From contig NZ_BNCD01000001.1 in NCBI RefSeq assembly GCF_014656295.1, positions 682,001 to 746,000 on the forward strand: 64,000 bases of DNA, written 5' to 3'. This DNA comes from Streptomyces sulfonofaciens (GTDB lineage: Bacteria; Actinomycetota; Actinomycetes; Streptomycetales; Streptomycetaceae). Below the pieces are notes generated by a model. It did no database searches and was not told where the DNA came from. It saw only the letters and a list, made by a program, of their open reading frames with translations. Each line of letters starts with the position of its first letter. Positions within the stretch are counted from its first letter, which is position 1. Positions 25,579 to 34,219 of this stretch are shown one piece after another. Made by a program: the position numbers and the translations under genes.

Positions 25579-25622
25579 CGGAAGAAGCCCTCGCCGGAGA
25601 TCTCCGGCGAGGGCTTCTTCCG
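25579..25622 (-). terminator. Perfect 22-bp stem terminator downstream of tRNA-Phe
   Basis: The 44 bases form an exact palindrome with no loop excess (CGGAAGAAGCCCTCGCCGGA and its complement around GATC). It lies 14 bp beyond the 3' end of the leftward tRNA cluster and ahead of the leftward phosphatase gene. It probably ends tRNA transcription. No U tract is needed in high-GC actinobacteria. Confidence 0.85.
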
Positions 25623-25635
25623 TACAACTCTCTTG

Positions 25636-25709
25636 TGGCTGGGGCCGGGGTCGAACCGGCGACCTTCCGCTTTTCAGGCGGACGCTCGTACCAACTGAGC
25701 TACCCAGCC
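25636..25709 (-). tRNA. tRNA-Phe (anticodon GAA)
   Basis: The acceptor GGCTGGG pairs with CCCAGCC. The anticodon stem CCGC/GCGG closes the loop CTGAAAA (anticodon GAA, complement of 25673-25675), and the T loop is TTCGACC. The discriminator is A and CCA is not encoded. It is the last gene of the Glu-Asp-Phe cluster. Confidence 0.95.
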
Positions 25710-25732
25710 ACGCGGTTCACGGGGAACCGCAG

Positions 25733-25807
25733 CGGTCCTGACGGGATTTGAACCCGCGGCCTCCACCTTGACAGGGTGGCGAGCACTCCAAACTGCTCCA
25801 CAGGACC
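25733..25807 (-). tRNA. tRNA-Asp (anticodon GTC)
   Basis: The acceptor GGTCCTG pairs with CAGGACC. The anticodon loop CTGTCAA gives GTC, the T loop is TTCAAAT, and the discriminator is G. It is the middle gene of the three-tRNA cluster, 23 bp before tRNA-Phe. Confidence 0.95.
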
Positions 25808-25852
25808 AAGCTTCGTGGTTTCGCGGGACTTAGTCTCGCACACCATGACGCG

Positions 25853-25925
25853 TGCCCCCAACGGGATTCGAACCCGTGCTACCGCCTTGAAAGGGCGGCG
25901 TCCTAGGCCGCTAGACGATGAGGGC
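25853..25925 (-). tRNA. tRNA-Glu (anticodon TTC)
   Basis: The acceptor GCCCTCA pairs (with G-T pairs) with TGGGGGC. The anticodon loop CTTTCAA gives TTC, and the T loop is TTCGAAT. It is the first gene of the leftward cluster. Confidence 0.95.
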
Positions 25926-25969
25926 TATCGGCCCGCCTGGGCGCTTCTCAGCGCGTCGGGGACGAGAGA

Positions 25970-25999
25970 AGCATATGGGATGGCGGTTGGGATCGCCAA
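25970..25999 (-). promoter_or_regulatory. Predicted promoter of the tRNA-Glu/Asp/Phe operon
   Basis: On the minus strand TTGGCG (25999-25994) and TATGCT (25975-25970) are separated by 18 bp and lie 45 bp before tRNA-Glu. This is a fair match to the vegetative (HrdB) -35/-10 pattern. Confidence 0.55.
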
Positions 26000-26308
26000 A
26001 ACGGTTTACGGAGGGGTGGACGGCCCCGCGCGGGCGCTCGACGGCGGTCACCGGGGGCTCCTCGCGGTCCCCGGGCGCTCCCAGGCGCCTCCCGATGGTT
26101 ACGGGTGCCTTCGAGCGCCCGCGCCGGGCCTGTGGGCGCCTGCGGAGCGGGGTCGGTGGGGCTGGCGGGGGCCGGCGGGGCCTGGGGGGCCTGGGGGGCC
26201 TGGACCCAGCCGGGCGCGGGTCACCAGGTCAGCCGGGGGCTGCCTGTCCGGGGCCTACCGGGGTCGGCGCGGTGTCCGGGCCGGAGGGGGCACGTGCGGT
26301 CGGCGGGC
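26000..26308. other. Intergenic region, no gene seen
   Basis: This spacer lies between the tRNA promoter and the end of the metallophosphoesterase gene. It includes G-rich tandem repeats (GGGGCCTGGGGGGCC type, 26165-26210). No gene is supported. Confidence 0.4.
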
Positions 26309-28441
26309 TCAGCGGGACGGTGACGGCGACGACGGTGACGGTGCCGGCGGCGACGGCGATGAGAACGGGGGCGGGGACGGGGCCGGGGTGCCCGGGGTGG
26401 CCTGGCGGATTGCGGGGGCGGAGGAGGAGCCGGTCGGCCGGGGCGGCGCGGGGGTGCGGCCGCCGTGCGCCGCACCGGGCTGGTTCTCCTCGGGGAGGTG
26501 GCGGCTGACCTCCGCCGTGGACAGGCCGAGGCCGCCCAGCCGGATCTGGTCCCAGGCCTGGAGGTGCCGGGTGTCCCGGTCGAAGTAGAGCACCGACGCC
26601 TCGATCGGGTCCGGGTACCTGCCCTCCACCGCGCGCAGTCCGCTGCCGCCGGTCGAGCCCTCGACGCGCAGCCGGGTGCCGAGCTTCATGACCTCGGTCT
26701 CCTCGTGGTGGATGTGGCCCGCGAGGACCAGCGGGACGGTGCCGTCGGTCTGGCGTGCGGCCATCGGGTTGTGGGCGATGGCGATGTCCACGGGTGTGCC
26801 GGCCGCCTTCTGGTCGCGGACGGCGGACGCGAGCCGGGCGCCGGCGATCACCTCGGCCGGGTCGCCGGCGGCCTGGATCGAGCGGTCCGGCGTGTACTGC
26901 GGATCACCCGTTCCGGCGAACCGCAGGCCCGCGACAGAGACCGCCCGGCCGCCGTCGAGCACGTGCACGTTCCGCATGTGCTCCAGGTACCGCTGGGTGG
27001 TGCCCGAGTCGTGGTTGCCCCGCACCCAGATGTAGGGGGCGCCGAGGTCCTTGATCGGGTCCAGGAAGCCGTTCTCGGCGGCGGTGCCGTGGTCCATGGT
27101 GTCGCCGGAGTCGACGATCACGTCGATGTCGTACTGGTCGACGAGCGAACCGACGATGTGCCAGCTCGCCGGGTTCAGGTGGACGTCGGAGATGTGCAGC
27201 ACCCGGATCGTGCTCGGGTCGGGGCGGTAGGCGGGGAGGGTCGACGTCACCTCGTAGAGCTTGGTCACGTTGGTGACGAGGCGGGCCAGTTCCTGCTGGT
27301 AGACGTCGAACTCGCTGACGATGCTGCGGGCGTTGCCGACGACCGAGGGCGCACTGCTGAGCAGTCCGGAGAACTTGGGTTCGAGGACGGAGTTCGGGTT
27401 CCAGGTGGCGTACGCGGTGCCGCCCGACGCGGCGAGCAGGGCGAGCGCGAGGCCGCCGGCGGCCAGGGCGCGGCGCGGGCGCCGGTAGACGACGAGGCCG
27501 AGTGCGGTCGCCCCCGCGACCACGGCCACGCAGGAGCGCACGGCGAGGTCCAGCGTGCCGTGCGCGACGTCGCGGGCGACCTCGTCCTGGAGGCCCGAGA
27601 GCCGTTCCGGGTGCTTGACCAGGGCCTCCGAGCGCACCGGGTCGAGCCGGTCCACATCGACGTCCAGGCGGATGGGCGCGGTGTGCGAGTCCAGTTCCAG
27701 CGCGCCGAGCGGCGACACGTTGATCTTCGTACCGCCGGTCAGCGACGGCCGCAGCGTCATCCGCGTGTCCATCGGACCCACCGGCGCCCGCACTCCGCCG
27801 ACGGTCAGCAGCCCGAGCCAGGCGCCCAGCAGGACGACGCAGATCAGTGCGAGGGCACGCAGGTACGGGCGGGGCGGCCCTGACGCGGGGTCGGGGAGGG
27901 CGGGACCCCGCGGCGGCGCCGGGGGCCGGCCACCACCGCCCGGACGCCCCGGGAACCGGCCGCTCCCCGGGCGCCCCGGGAACCGGTTACCGCCCGGCAG
28001 GATCCGGGGCCGGACGCCTGACGTCCCTTCGTGGCGCGGCCGGCCCTGCCGCGGCCCGTCACCTTGCGGGCGGCCGGTGCGGGCGCGCAGGAGGCGGCCG
28101 AGCCCGGCGGGCGTGCGCCGGAGCAGCCGGAGTGTGGTGCCGGAGCGGCGCAGGGCCCGGGGCGCACGGCGCAGGGCCGCGGACATGCGGTGCCGGGTGC
28201 GGCGTGCCGCGGGGGCCGTGGGGGCCGCGGGGGCGGTGACTGCACGGGCGGCGACCGCACGGGCGGTGGTCGTGCCGGTCCGCGCGGCACGGCCGACGGC
28301 GGCGGCCGTGCCGGCGGGGGTCGACGCGGGGGCCGACGGGGCGGTCGACGGGGCGGTCGACGGGGTGGTCATGCCGGCCGCAGTCGACGCGGCGGTCGTG
28401 GCGGCTGGGGCATCGGCGCGGGTGGCGGGTGCGCGGGCCAT
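26309..28441 (-). CDS. Membrane-anchored metallophosphoesterase
   Basis: This protein is up to 710 residues long. After a long Ala/Thr/Arg-rich N-terminus (about 1-190) come a membrane segment (LRALALICVVLLGAWLGLL), a predicted extracytoplasmic part, a second membrane region (VAVVAGATALGLVVYRR to LALALLAASGGTAY), and the calcineurin-like domain. The metal ligands are all visible: ISDVHLN, VDSGDTMDHG, WVRGNHDS, AHNPMAARQ and LAGHIHHEE. A low-complexity Pro/Ser tail ends it. It hydrolyses phosphoesters at the membrane; the substrate is unknown. The start is uncertain: ATG 28441 has no strong ribosome site, and internal ATGs at 28372 or 28186 are alternatives. Confidence 0.85.
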   Translation of the reverse strand: MARAPATRADAPAATTAASTAAGMTTPSTAPSTAPSAPASTPAGTAAAVGRAARTGTTTARAVAARAVTAPAAPTAPAARRTRHRMSAALRRAPRALRRSGTTLRLLRRTPAGLGRLLRARTGRPQGDGPRQGRPRHEGTSGVRPRILPGGNRFPGRPGSGRFPGRPGGGGRPPAPPRGPALPDPASGPPRPYLRALALICVVLLGAWLGLLTVGGVRAPVGPMDTRMTLRPSLTGGTKINVSPLGALELDSHTAPIRLDVDVDRLDPVRSEALVKHPERLSGLQDEVARDVAHGTLDLAVRSCVAVVAGATALGLVVYRRPRRALAAGGLALALLAASGGTAYATWNPNSVLEPKFSGLLSSAPSVVGNARSIVSEFDVYQQELARLVTNVTKLYEVTSTLPAYRPDPSTIRVLHISDVHLNPASWHIVGSLVDQYDIDVIVDSGDTMDHGTAAENGFLDPIKDLGAPYIWVRGNHDSGTTQRYLEHMRNVHVLDGGRAVSVAGLRFAGTGDPQYTPDRSIQAAGDPAEVIAGARLASAVRDQKAAGTPVDIAIAHNPMAARQTDGTVPLVLAGHIHHEETEVMKLGTRLRVEGSTGGSGLRAVEGRYPDPIEASVLYFDRDTRHLQAWDQIRLGGLGLSTAEVSRHLPEENQPGAAHGGRTPAPPRPTGSSSAPAIRQATPGTPAPSPPPFSSPSPPAPSPSSPSPSR

Positions 28442-28628
28442 TCACCGCGTATGCCCAAGGCCGGTGGCCGGTATGCCCGGTGCGCGGTGCCTGGTGCAGG
28501 CCGCGGGGTCGTGCGCGGCGGGGCTGGTGCACGGCACGCGCCGGCTCCCGGGGCCGCCCGGTGCCCGGTGTGCCGGTGCGCCGACGGCACGGGGGTCGCA
28601 GGGTTCCGCCGTGGCCGACAATGGCGGT

Positions 28629-28979
28629 GTGCTGGAGATGACGCGCGAGGAGTTCGAGGAACTGGTCGCCGAGGCGCTGGACCGCGTCCCGCCCGAGCTG
28701 ATGCGGCTGCTCGACAACGTGGCGGTGTTCGTCGAGGACGAGCCCGATCCGTCCGACCCGGATCTGCTCGGCCTGTACGAGGGCACGCCGTTGACCGAGC
28801 GCGGCGAGTGGTACGCCGGTGTGCTGCCCGACCGCATCACCATCTACCGCGGCCCCACGCTGCGCATGTGCACGACCCGGGAGGAGGTCGTCGAGGAGAC
28901 CGAGGTGACCGTGGTCCATGAGATCGCCCACCACTTCGGCATCGACGACGCGCGCCTGCACGACCTCGGCTACGGATGA
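28629..28979 (+). CDS. Zincin-like metallopeptidase family protein
   Basis: This 116-residue protein starts at GTG 28629 (VLEMTREEFEELVAEALDRV); ATG 28638 is an alternative. The C-terminus carries EVTVVHEIAHHFGIDDARLH, an HExxH zinc site with a downstream Asp. This matches the short actinobacterial/proteobacterial zincin family. It is predicted to be cytoplasmic with no signal peptide. Whether it has protease activity is not known. It is divergent from the metallophosphoesterase gene. Confidence 0.9.
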   Translation: MLEMTREEFEELVAEALDRVPPELMRLLDNVAVFVEDEPDPSDPDLLGLYEGTPLTERGEWYAGVLPDRITIYRGPTLRMCTTREEVVEETEVTVVHEIAHHFGIDDARLHDLGYG

Positions 28980-29155
28980 CACGACCCGGGCCGCGGGTGA
29001 GGGCGCGGGTGGGGACGAGGGTGAGGGGCCCGGCGGCTGGAAATGAGCGGTGCGGTGGGTGCGCGGCGGGGTGTGGGGTCCCGGCGCGTGTCCTTGTGCG
29101 GGCGGCGGGAGTTGGGCAGGTGGTTCCGTGCCCCCGTGTCCCGGAGGTGGCTTTC

Positions 29156-29881
29156 GTGCGCCCCTTGTACGTGTCCGACCGTCCGTTGCGCGCGTCCACT
29201 CGCTCGCTGCACGTCCCCGTACGCCTGACGGTGGCGGTGCTGGCCGTCGCCGCGACCGCGGGGTGTATGAGTTTCGCCTCCGGCGACGAGCGCGCGCCGA
29301 CGCGCTCTCCGCTGCCCTCCCGCTCCGCCGCGCACCCGGACGGGGCCGCGGGCGGCGGCGCCGCGGTGCAGGGCGGCGCGCGGGGGGAGGACCGGCCGGA
29401 CGGGGCGGCGGCGGAGGAGAGGAAGGCACGCAAGGGCGCGGACAAGGCAGATAAGGCAAACAAGGCGGATAAGGCGGATAAGAGGGGGAAGGGCGGGAAG
29501 GCCGAGGGCGGCGAGGAGGACGGGCAGGGCGGGGCGGGGCAGGGGCGGCCCGGTGCGGGTGCGGCGTCCGGGCCGGGAGGCCATGCGGGGTCCGGCGGGG
29601 GCGGATCCGGTTCAGGGGCGGGATCCGGCCATGCGCCGCAGCCGGGGGAGTCCCGGCCCGGCACGCCGGACAGCCCGCCGCCGTCCGGTTCCGGGAGCGG
29701 TCCCTCCGCGCCCGCTCAGGACCCGACGCCCACCCCCACGGCCCCTCCCGCGTCCCCCGCGGCGACCAGGGACGTCAAGGACGCCAAGGAGGCCGAGGGA
29801 GGGGCGCCCTCGGCCCGTGGGGCCACGCCCCGGCCGTGGGGCAACCCGCCACCCGCGGCGCGGAGGCCGGGGAGCGCCTAG
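29156..29881 (+). CDS. Lipoprotein with low-complexity extracytoplasmic part
   Basis: This 241-residue protein starts at GTG 29156 behind CCGGAGG. Its signal sequence (VRLTVAVLAVAATAGC) ends in a lipobox, so the Cys near residue 39 would be lipidated. The mature part is almost entirely low-complexity: a Lys/Ala/Asp repeat (KGADKADKANKADKADKRGK), Gly/Ser runs and Pro/Thr stretches, typical of a spacer through the cell wall. No globular domain is visible, so the function is unknown. Repeat expansion probably produced much of it. Confidence 0.65.
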   Translation: MRPLYVSDRPLRASTRSLHVPVRLTVAVLAVAATAGCMSFASGDERAPTRSPLPSRSAAHPDGAAGGGAAVQGGARGEDRPDGAAAEERKARKGADKADKANKADKADKRGKGGKAEGGEEDGQGGAGQGRPGAGAASGPGGHAGSGGGGSGSGAGSGHAPQPGESRPGTPDSPPPSGSGSGPSAPAQDPTPTPTAPPASPAATRDVKDAKEAEGGAPSARGATPRPWGNPPPAARRPGSA

Positions 29882-30767
29882 CGGTGCCGGTGCGGGACGT
29901 GACGGGGCTCCCCCGCAGGGTGGGGTGCGGTGTGGTGGAGCTCGCGCTGCCCGGCGCGGTGGGCAGCCGGGCGCGGCGTGGCGTGGCGCGGGCAGTGGCG
30001 GGCTCCCGGCGTGGTGGGGGAGTGCGGGCAGTGATGGGTTCCCCGGCGTGGCGGGGGTGCGGACGGATCGGTGTCGGGCGCGTGTGCCGGGGCGCGGGGG
30101 GCGGAGGCGGCGGAGGTGACGGAGGTGACGGGCGGTTTCCGGCCGGTTTCGGCGGGGGCTCCGGGGCGGTCAGGTACGACTTGCCTGCGGGGCTGCGGGG
30201 CTGCGGGGCTGCGGGGCTGCGGGGCTGCGGGGCTGCGGGGCTGCGGGGCTGCGGGGCTGCGGGGCTGGGCGCGGCTTCCGTGCGGGGCTTTCGCGTGGGG
30301 GCCCGGCCCGGCTTCCGCGTGGGCTTTCGCGTCGGGCCCCGGCCCGGCTTCCGTACGGGACTGCGGTGGGGCCTCGGCCCGGCTTTCGCGTCGGGCCCCG
30401 GCCCGGCTTCCGTGCGGCCGGTCGCGGCGTGCCCCGGGTGGTACGCGTCCCCGAGCGGTGGCGGCCCCGGGTGGTGGTGGCGCGGCCTCGGGCGGTGGTG
30501 GCCCCGGGTGGTGGCGGCGCGGCCTCGGGCGGTGGTGGGGCCCCGGGTGGTGGTGGCGCGGGCCCGGGCGGTGTCGGTGCGGCTGCCAGCGGCGGGCTCC
30601 CGGGCGGTTTCCGCGGGGCCGCCGACGGGGCTTCCGGGTGCCGCGGGAGCGGGTTCCGACCCGGTTCGGGCAGGACCTCCGCGTGGACTTGGGCCGGGCT
30701 GGGGCCGGGGCTTCGTACGGGCTTCCGAGCGAGTGCGGGGCCGCTCGCGGGCGCGCTCCGTGCTGGT
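29882..30767. other. Repeat-rich spacer upstream of the helicase gene, no gene called
   Basis: Long open frames exist on both strands, but they are compositional: Pro/Arg/Ala or Gly/Ala repeats with no domain, start signal or conserved segment. Variants of GGGGCCCCGGCCCGGCTTCC and GGGTGGTGGTGGCGCGGCC recur throughout 30270-30560. Confidence 0.55.
30185..30264. repeat. Ten tandem copies of an 8-bp G-rich unit
   Basis: CTGCGGGG is repeated ten times without interruption. The plus strand thus has ten evenly spaced GGGG runs separated by CTGC, a pattern that can form stacked G-quadruplexes. It lies about 580 bp before the predicted helicase promoter. Confidence 0.92.
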
Positions 30768-30797
30768 TTGCCATTCGGGCCCGGGGCCCCGTATGGT
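30768..30797 (+). promoter_or_regulatory. Predicted promoter of the DEAD-box helicase gene
   Basis: TTGCCA (30768-30773) and TATGGT (30792-30797) are spaced by 18 bp, a good HrdB-type pattern. Transcription from here would give a leader of about 165 nt. The leader holds two potential hairpins (CCCC-ACAGAGC-GGGG near 30830, and GCGCGCC...GGCGCGT near 30855), which could serve cold- or RNA-structure-dependent control. Confidence 0.5.
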
Positions 30798-30967
30798 GGT
30801 AGATCGTTTGATCCCATTTGCCCGGCGCACTCCCCACAGAGCGGGGACCTGAAGCGCGCCGCGTGTGGCGCGTATCCCTAGCCGTGGCAGGACCGCATCG
30901 AGGCGGCCGGTAATGACCTCACGGAGTCCGGGCGCGTGCCGTGAACTCCGGAAGGTTTGCATTTCGC

Positions 30968-33900
30968 ATGTCTGTTTCCATTCCTGACCACGTCGCCGTG
31001 TCCGAGTCCCGGTCCGACGCGATCGACGCCCCCGGCGCAGCCGACGCGGCCGACGCCGTGGACATGGCCGGCGCCGCTGATGTGGCCGACGTGACCGGCG
31101 AGTTGGACGTGGCCGGTGTGCCCGACGCGACCGACGTGACCGACGTTACCGACGGCACCACCGAAGCCGACGCACGGTCGGAGACCCGGTCGTACGACGA
31201 GGCCGCCGGTACCGAGGCCGCCGCGACCGACGAGGTGGGCGAGGCCGCGGACAGCGAGTCCGCTCGCAACGACGGCGCCCCCGCCCCGTCCGACGGGCCC
31301 GCCCCGTCCGACGAGCCCGCCGCCCCCACCTTCGCCGACCTCGGCCTGCCCGACGCCGTCGTCCGCAAGCTCGCGCAGAACGGCGTGACCACCCCCTTCC
31401 CGATCCAGGCCGCCACCATCCCGGACGCCCTGGCCGGCCGGGACATCCTGGGCCGCGGTCGCACCGGCTCCGGCAAGACGCTCTCCTTCGGCCTGCCCCT
31501 GCTCACCACCCTGGCCGGCGGCTACACCGAGAAGAAGCACCCCCGCGGCGTCATCCTCACCCCGACCCGCGAGCTGGCCATGCAGGTCGCCGACGCCCTC
31601 CAGCCCTACGGCGACGTGCTCGGGCTGAAGATGAAGGTGGTCTGCGGCGGCACCTCGATGGGCAACCAGATCTACGCCCTGGAGCGCGGCGTCGACATCC
31701 TCGTCGCCACCCCCGGCCGGCTGCGGGACCTCATCGGCCGCGGCGCCTGCTCGCTGTCCAGCGTCCAGGTCGCCGTCCTCGACGAGGCCGACCAGATGGC
31801 CGACCTGGGCTTCCTGCCCGAGGTCACCGAACTGCTCGACCAGGTGCCCGAGGGCGGCCAGCGGATGCTGTTCTCGGCCACCCTCGACCACGACATCGAC
31901 ACCCTCATCAAGCGGTACCTGAACGCCCCGGTCACCCACGAGGTGGACCCCTCCGCCGGTGCGGTCACCACCATGAGCCACCACATCCTGATCGTGAAGC
32001 CGCGCGACAAGGCGCCGGTGACCGCCGCGATCGCCTCGCGCAAGGGCCGCACGATCGTGTTCGTGCGCACCCAGATGGGTGCCGACCGCATCGCCGAGCA
32101 ACTCCGTGACGCCGGCGTGCGCGCCGACGCGCTGCACGGCGGTATGACCCAGGGCGCCCGCACCCGCACGCTGGCCGACTTCAAGGACGGTTACGTCAAC
32201 GTCCTCGTCGCCACCGACGTCGCCGCCCGCGGCATCCACGTCGACGACGTCGACCTCGTCCTGAACGTCGACCCGGCCGGCGACCACAAGGACTACCTGC
32301 ACCGTTCGGGCCGTACCGCACGCGCGGGCCGCTCGGGAACGGTCGTCTCGCTCGCCCTGCCGCACCAGCGGCGCCAGATGTTCCGCCTCATGGAGGACGC
32401 GGGCGTGGACGCCGCGCGCCACATCGTGGGCGGCGGCGGTGTGTTCGACCCCGCGGTCGCGGAGATCACCGGCGCCCGGTCGATGACCGAGGTGCAGGCC
32501 GAGTCCGCGGGACGTGCGGCGGAGCAGGCGGAGCGCGAGGTCAAGGACCTCACGAAGGAGCTGGAACGCGCCCAGCGCAGGGCGGTGGAACTCCGCGAGG
32601 AGGCCGACCACCTCACGCTGCGTGCGGCGCGGGAGCGGGGCGAGGAGCCCCCGCGGGCGGCGTCCGGCGCCCACTCGCCGTCCGGTGCCGCGTCCGAGCC
32701 GGCAGGGGCGGCGCCCGCTGGGGCGGCGCCCGCCGAGACGGTCTCCGCCGGGACGGCGCCTGCCGCCCCCGTTCCGCCGGTCGCGTCCGCGGAGGCCGCG
32801 GCACCGGCCGCGGAGTCCGGCGCCACGCAGGGCGGTACGGCCGCGGAGCCGTCCGAGGACACCGCGGAGGCGGCCGACGCGTCGTCCGCCGAGACCATGC
32901 TTACCGTGGCGTCCGACGGGTCCGTGACGCAGACTCCGTCGTCCCAGCCGCCGGTCTCCGTGCCGCGGCAGTCGGGTCCCCAGGACGCCGACCGGGCCGC
33001 GGGCACCGACCGGCGTACCGGCGGCTTCGGCGGCCGGGACCGGGATCGCGACCGTGACGGCGGGCGTGGCTTCGACCGGGACCGTGGCGGGCGTTCGTAC
33101 GAGCGCCGTGACGGTGAGCGTGCCGGCCGTTCGTTCGACCGGCGTGACGACCGCCGTGACGGTGGGCGTGACGACCGCGGTGGCTACCGGCGCGATGACC
33201 GGGCCTCCGGCGGCTTCCGCCGCGACGACCGCGGTGGCCGTTCGTTCGACCGCCGCGAGCAGGGCGGCAACCGGAGCTGGGACCGCGACCGCGGTACCGC
33301 GGGCCGGGACCGTGACGGCGAGCGCGGCGGCTTCGGCGGCCGGGACCGGGATCGCGACCGTGACGGCGGGCGTGGCTTCGACCGGGACCGTGGCGGGCGT
33401 TCGTACGAGCGCCGTGACGGTGAGCGTGCCGGCCGTTCGTTCGACCGGCGTGACGACCGCCGTGACGGTGGGCGTGACGACCGCGGTGGCTACCGCCGGG
33501 ATGACCGGACCTCCGGCGGCTTCCGCCGCGACGGCGACCGGCCCGGCCACGGCCGCGACAGCCGTCCCGCCTTCGGCCGGGACCGCGACCGCGACAGGGA
33601 CCGCCCGGGCTTCGACCGGGACCGGAACCGCGACGGCGACCGCGGCGGCTTCGGCGGCCGGGACCGGGACGGCGACCGCCCCCGCTTCTCACGCGACCGC
33701 GACCGCGGCGACCGCCCCGGCTTCCGCCACGACGACCGCGGCGGCCACCGCGGCAGCGACCGGCCGTACAACCGCGACCGCCGTGACGACCGCCCCTCCG
33801 GCGACCGTCCCGCCGGCGGCCACCGCTCGGGCGGCTACCGCCCCGGCGGCCACGACCGGCCGGGCGCCCGGCGGGACGACCACAGGGGCGGCGGCACCGG

Positions 33901-33973
33901 CTCCGCGTCCGGTGGCGGCGCCGGAGCCCACCGGCGCCGTGAGGACAAGCCCCGCTGGAAGCGCAACGGCTGA
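30968..33973 (+). CDS. DEAD-box RNA helicase with RD-rich C-terminal tail
   Basis: This 1001-residue protein starts at ATG 30968 (GGAAGG upstream). Residues 1-115 are an acidic Asp/Ala/Val low-complexity leader. The helicase core (about 120-500) has the Q-motif region TFADLGL...PFPIQAATIP, motif I GRTGSGKT, TPTRELAMQ, TPGRL, DEAD motif LDEADQM, SAT, and motif VI HRSGRTARAGRSG. A coiled segment follows (EREVKDLTKELERAQRRAVE). The final 330 residues are Arg/Asp/Gly repeats, including two identical 169-bp units, probably RNA-binding and disordered. It should unwind structured RNA. It is much longer than usual DEAD-box proteins because of the two flanking low-complexity regions. Confidence 0.93.
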   Translation: MSVSIPDHVAVSESRSDAIDAPGAADAADAVDMAGAADVADVTGELDVAGVPDATDVTDVTDGTTEADARSETRSYDEAAGTEAAATDEVGEAADSESARNDGAPAPSDGPAPSDEPAAPTFADLGLPDAVVRKLAQNGVTTPFPIQAATIPDALAGRDILGRGRTGSGKTLSFGLPLLTTLAGGYTEKKHPRGVILTPTRELAMQVADALQPYGDVLGLKMKVVCGGTSMGNQIYALERGVDILVATPGRLRDLIGRGACSLSSVQVAVLDEADQMADLGFLPEVTELLDQVPEGGQRMLFSATLDHDIDTLIKRYLNAPVTHEVDPSAGAVTTMSHHILIVKPRDKAPVTAAIASRKGRTIVFVRTQMGADRIAEQLRDAGVRADALHGGMTQGARTRTLADFKDGYVNVLVATDVAARGIHVDDVDLVLNVDPAGDHKDYLHRSGRTARAGRSGTVVSLALPHQRRQMFRLMEDAGVDAARHIVGGGGVFDPAVAEITGARSMTEVQAESAGRAAEQAEREVKDLTKELERAQRRAVELREEADHLTLRAARERGEEPPRAASGAHSPSGAASEPAGAAPAGAAPAETVSAGTAPAAPVPPVASAEAAAPAAESGATQGGTAAEPSEDTAEAADASSAETMLTVASDGSVTQTPSSQPPVSVPRQSGPQDADRAAGTDRRTGGFGGRDRDRDRDGGRGFDRDRGGRSYERRDGERAGRSFDRRDDRRDGGRDDRGGYRRDDRASGGFRRDDRGGRSFDRREQGGNRSWDRDRGTAGRDRDGERGGFGGRDRDRDRDGGRGFDRDRGGRSYERRDGERAGRSFDRRDDRRDGGRDDRGGYRRDDRTSGGFRRDGDRPGHGRDSRPAFGRDRDRDRDRPGFDRDRNRDGDRGGFGGRDRDGDRPRFSRDRDRGDRPGFRHDDRGGHRGSDRPYNRDRRDDRPSGDRPAGGHRSGGYRPGGHDRPGARRDDHRGGGTGSASGGGAGAHRRREDKPRWKRNG
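33021..33189. repeat. 169-bp direct repeat in the helicase tail (copy 1)
   Basis: This segment is identical to 33327-33495, offset by 306 bp (102 codons), so the frame is kept. It encodes an Arg/Asp/Gly-rich segment. Confidence 0.9.
33327..33495. repeat. 169-bp direct repeat in the helicase tail (copy 2)
   Basis: This is an exact copy of 33021-33189. The absence of any silent difference suggests a recent duplication or gene conversion. Confidence 0.9.
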
Positions 33974-34068
33974 GACCGGCCGCGGTGGCCGAATGCGTGA
34001 GAACGCCAGGGCCCCGCGCACGGCACGGACCACCGCAGCGGCCCGCGGCACCGGCCCGACCTGCTGAG

Positions 34069-34095
34069 AACGGCCCACCCACCGGGTGGGCCGTT
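34069..34095 (+). terminator. Intrinsic terminator after the helicase gene
   Basis: AACGGCCCACCC and GGGTGGGCCGTT form a perfect 12-bp stem with a 3-nt loop, 96 bp after the helicase stop and followed by CGTGTTCC. Confidence 0.85.
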
Positions 34096-34219
34096 CGTGT
34101 TCCACCCCCGCGCACGCCGGTGTGTTCGGCCGGAACCGCACGCCGAGCCGCCTCACTTCCCCAAGGGCGGCCCCGGGCGAAGCGCATGCGGCGCACCCCG
34201 CGTGGGAATCGCTGGGTGC

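Noticed and set aside
29775..30962. Long leftward and rightward open frames between the lipoprotein and helicase genes
   Set aside because: They are translations of short GC-rich repeats, have no domain, no ribosome site and no signal or membrane pattern; open frames are expected by chance at this GC content.
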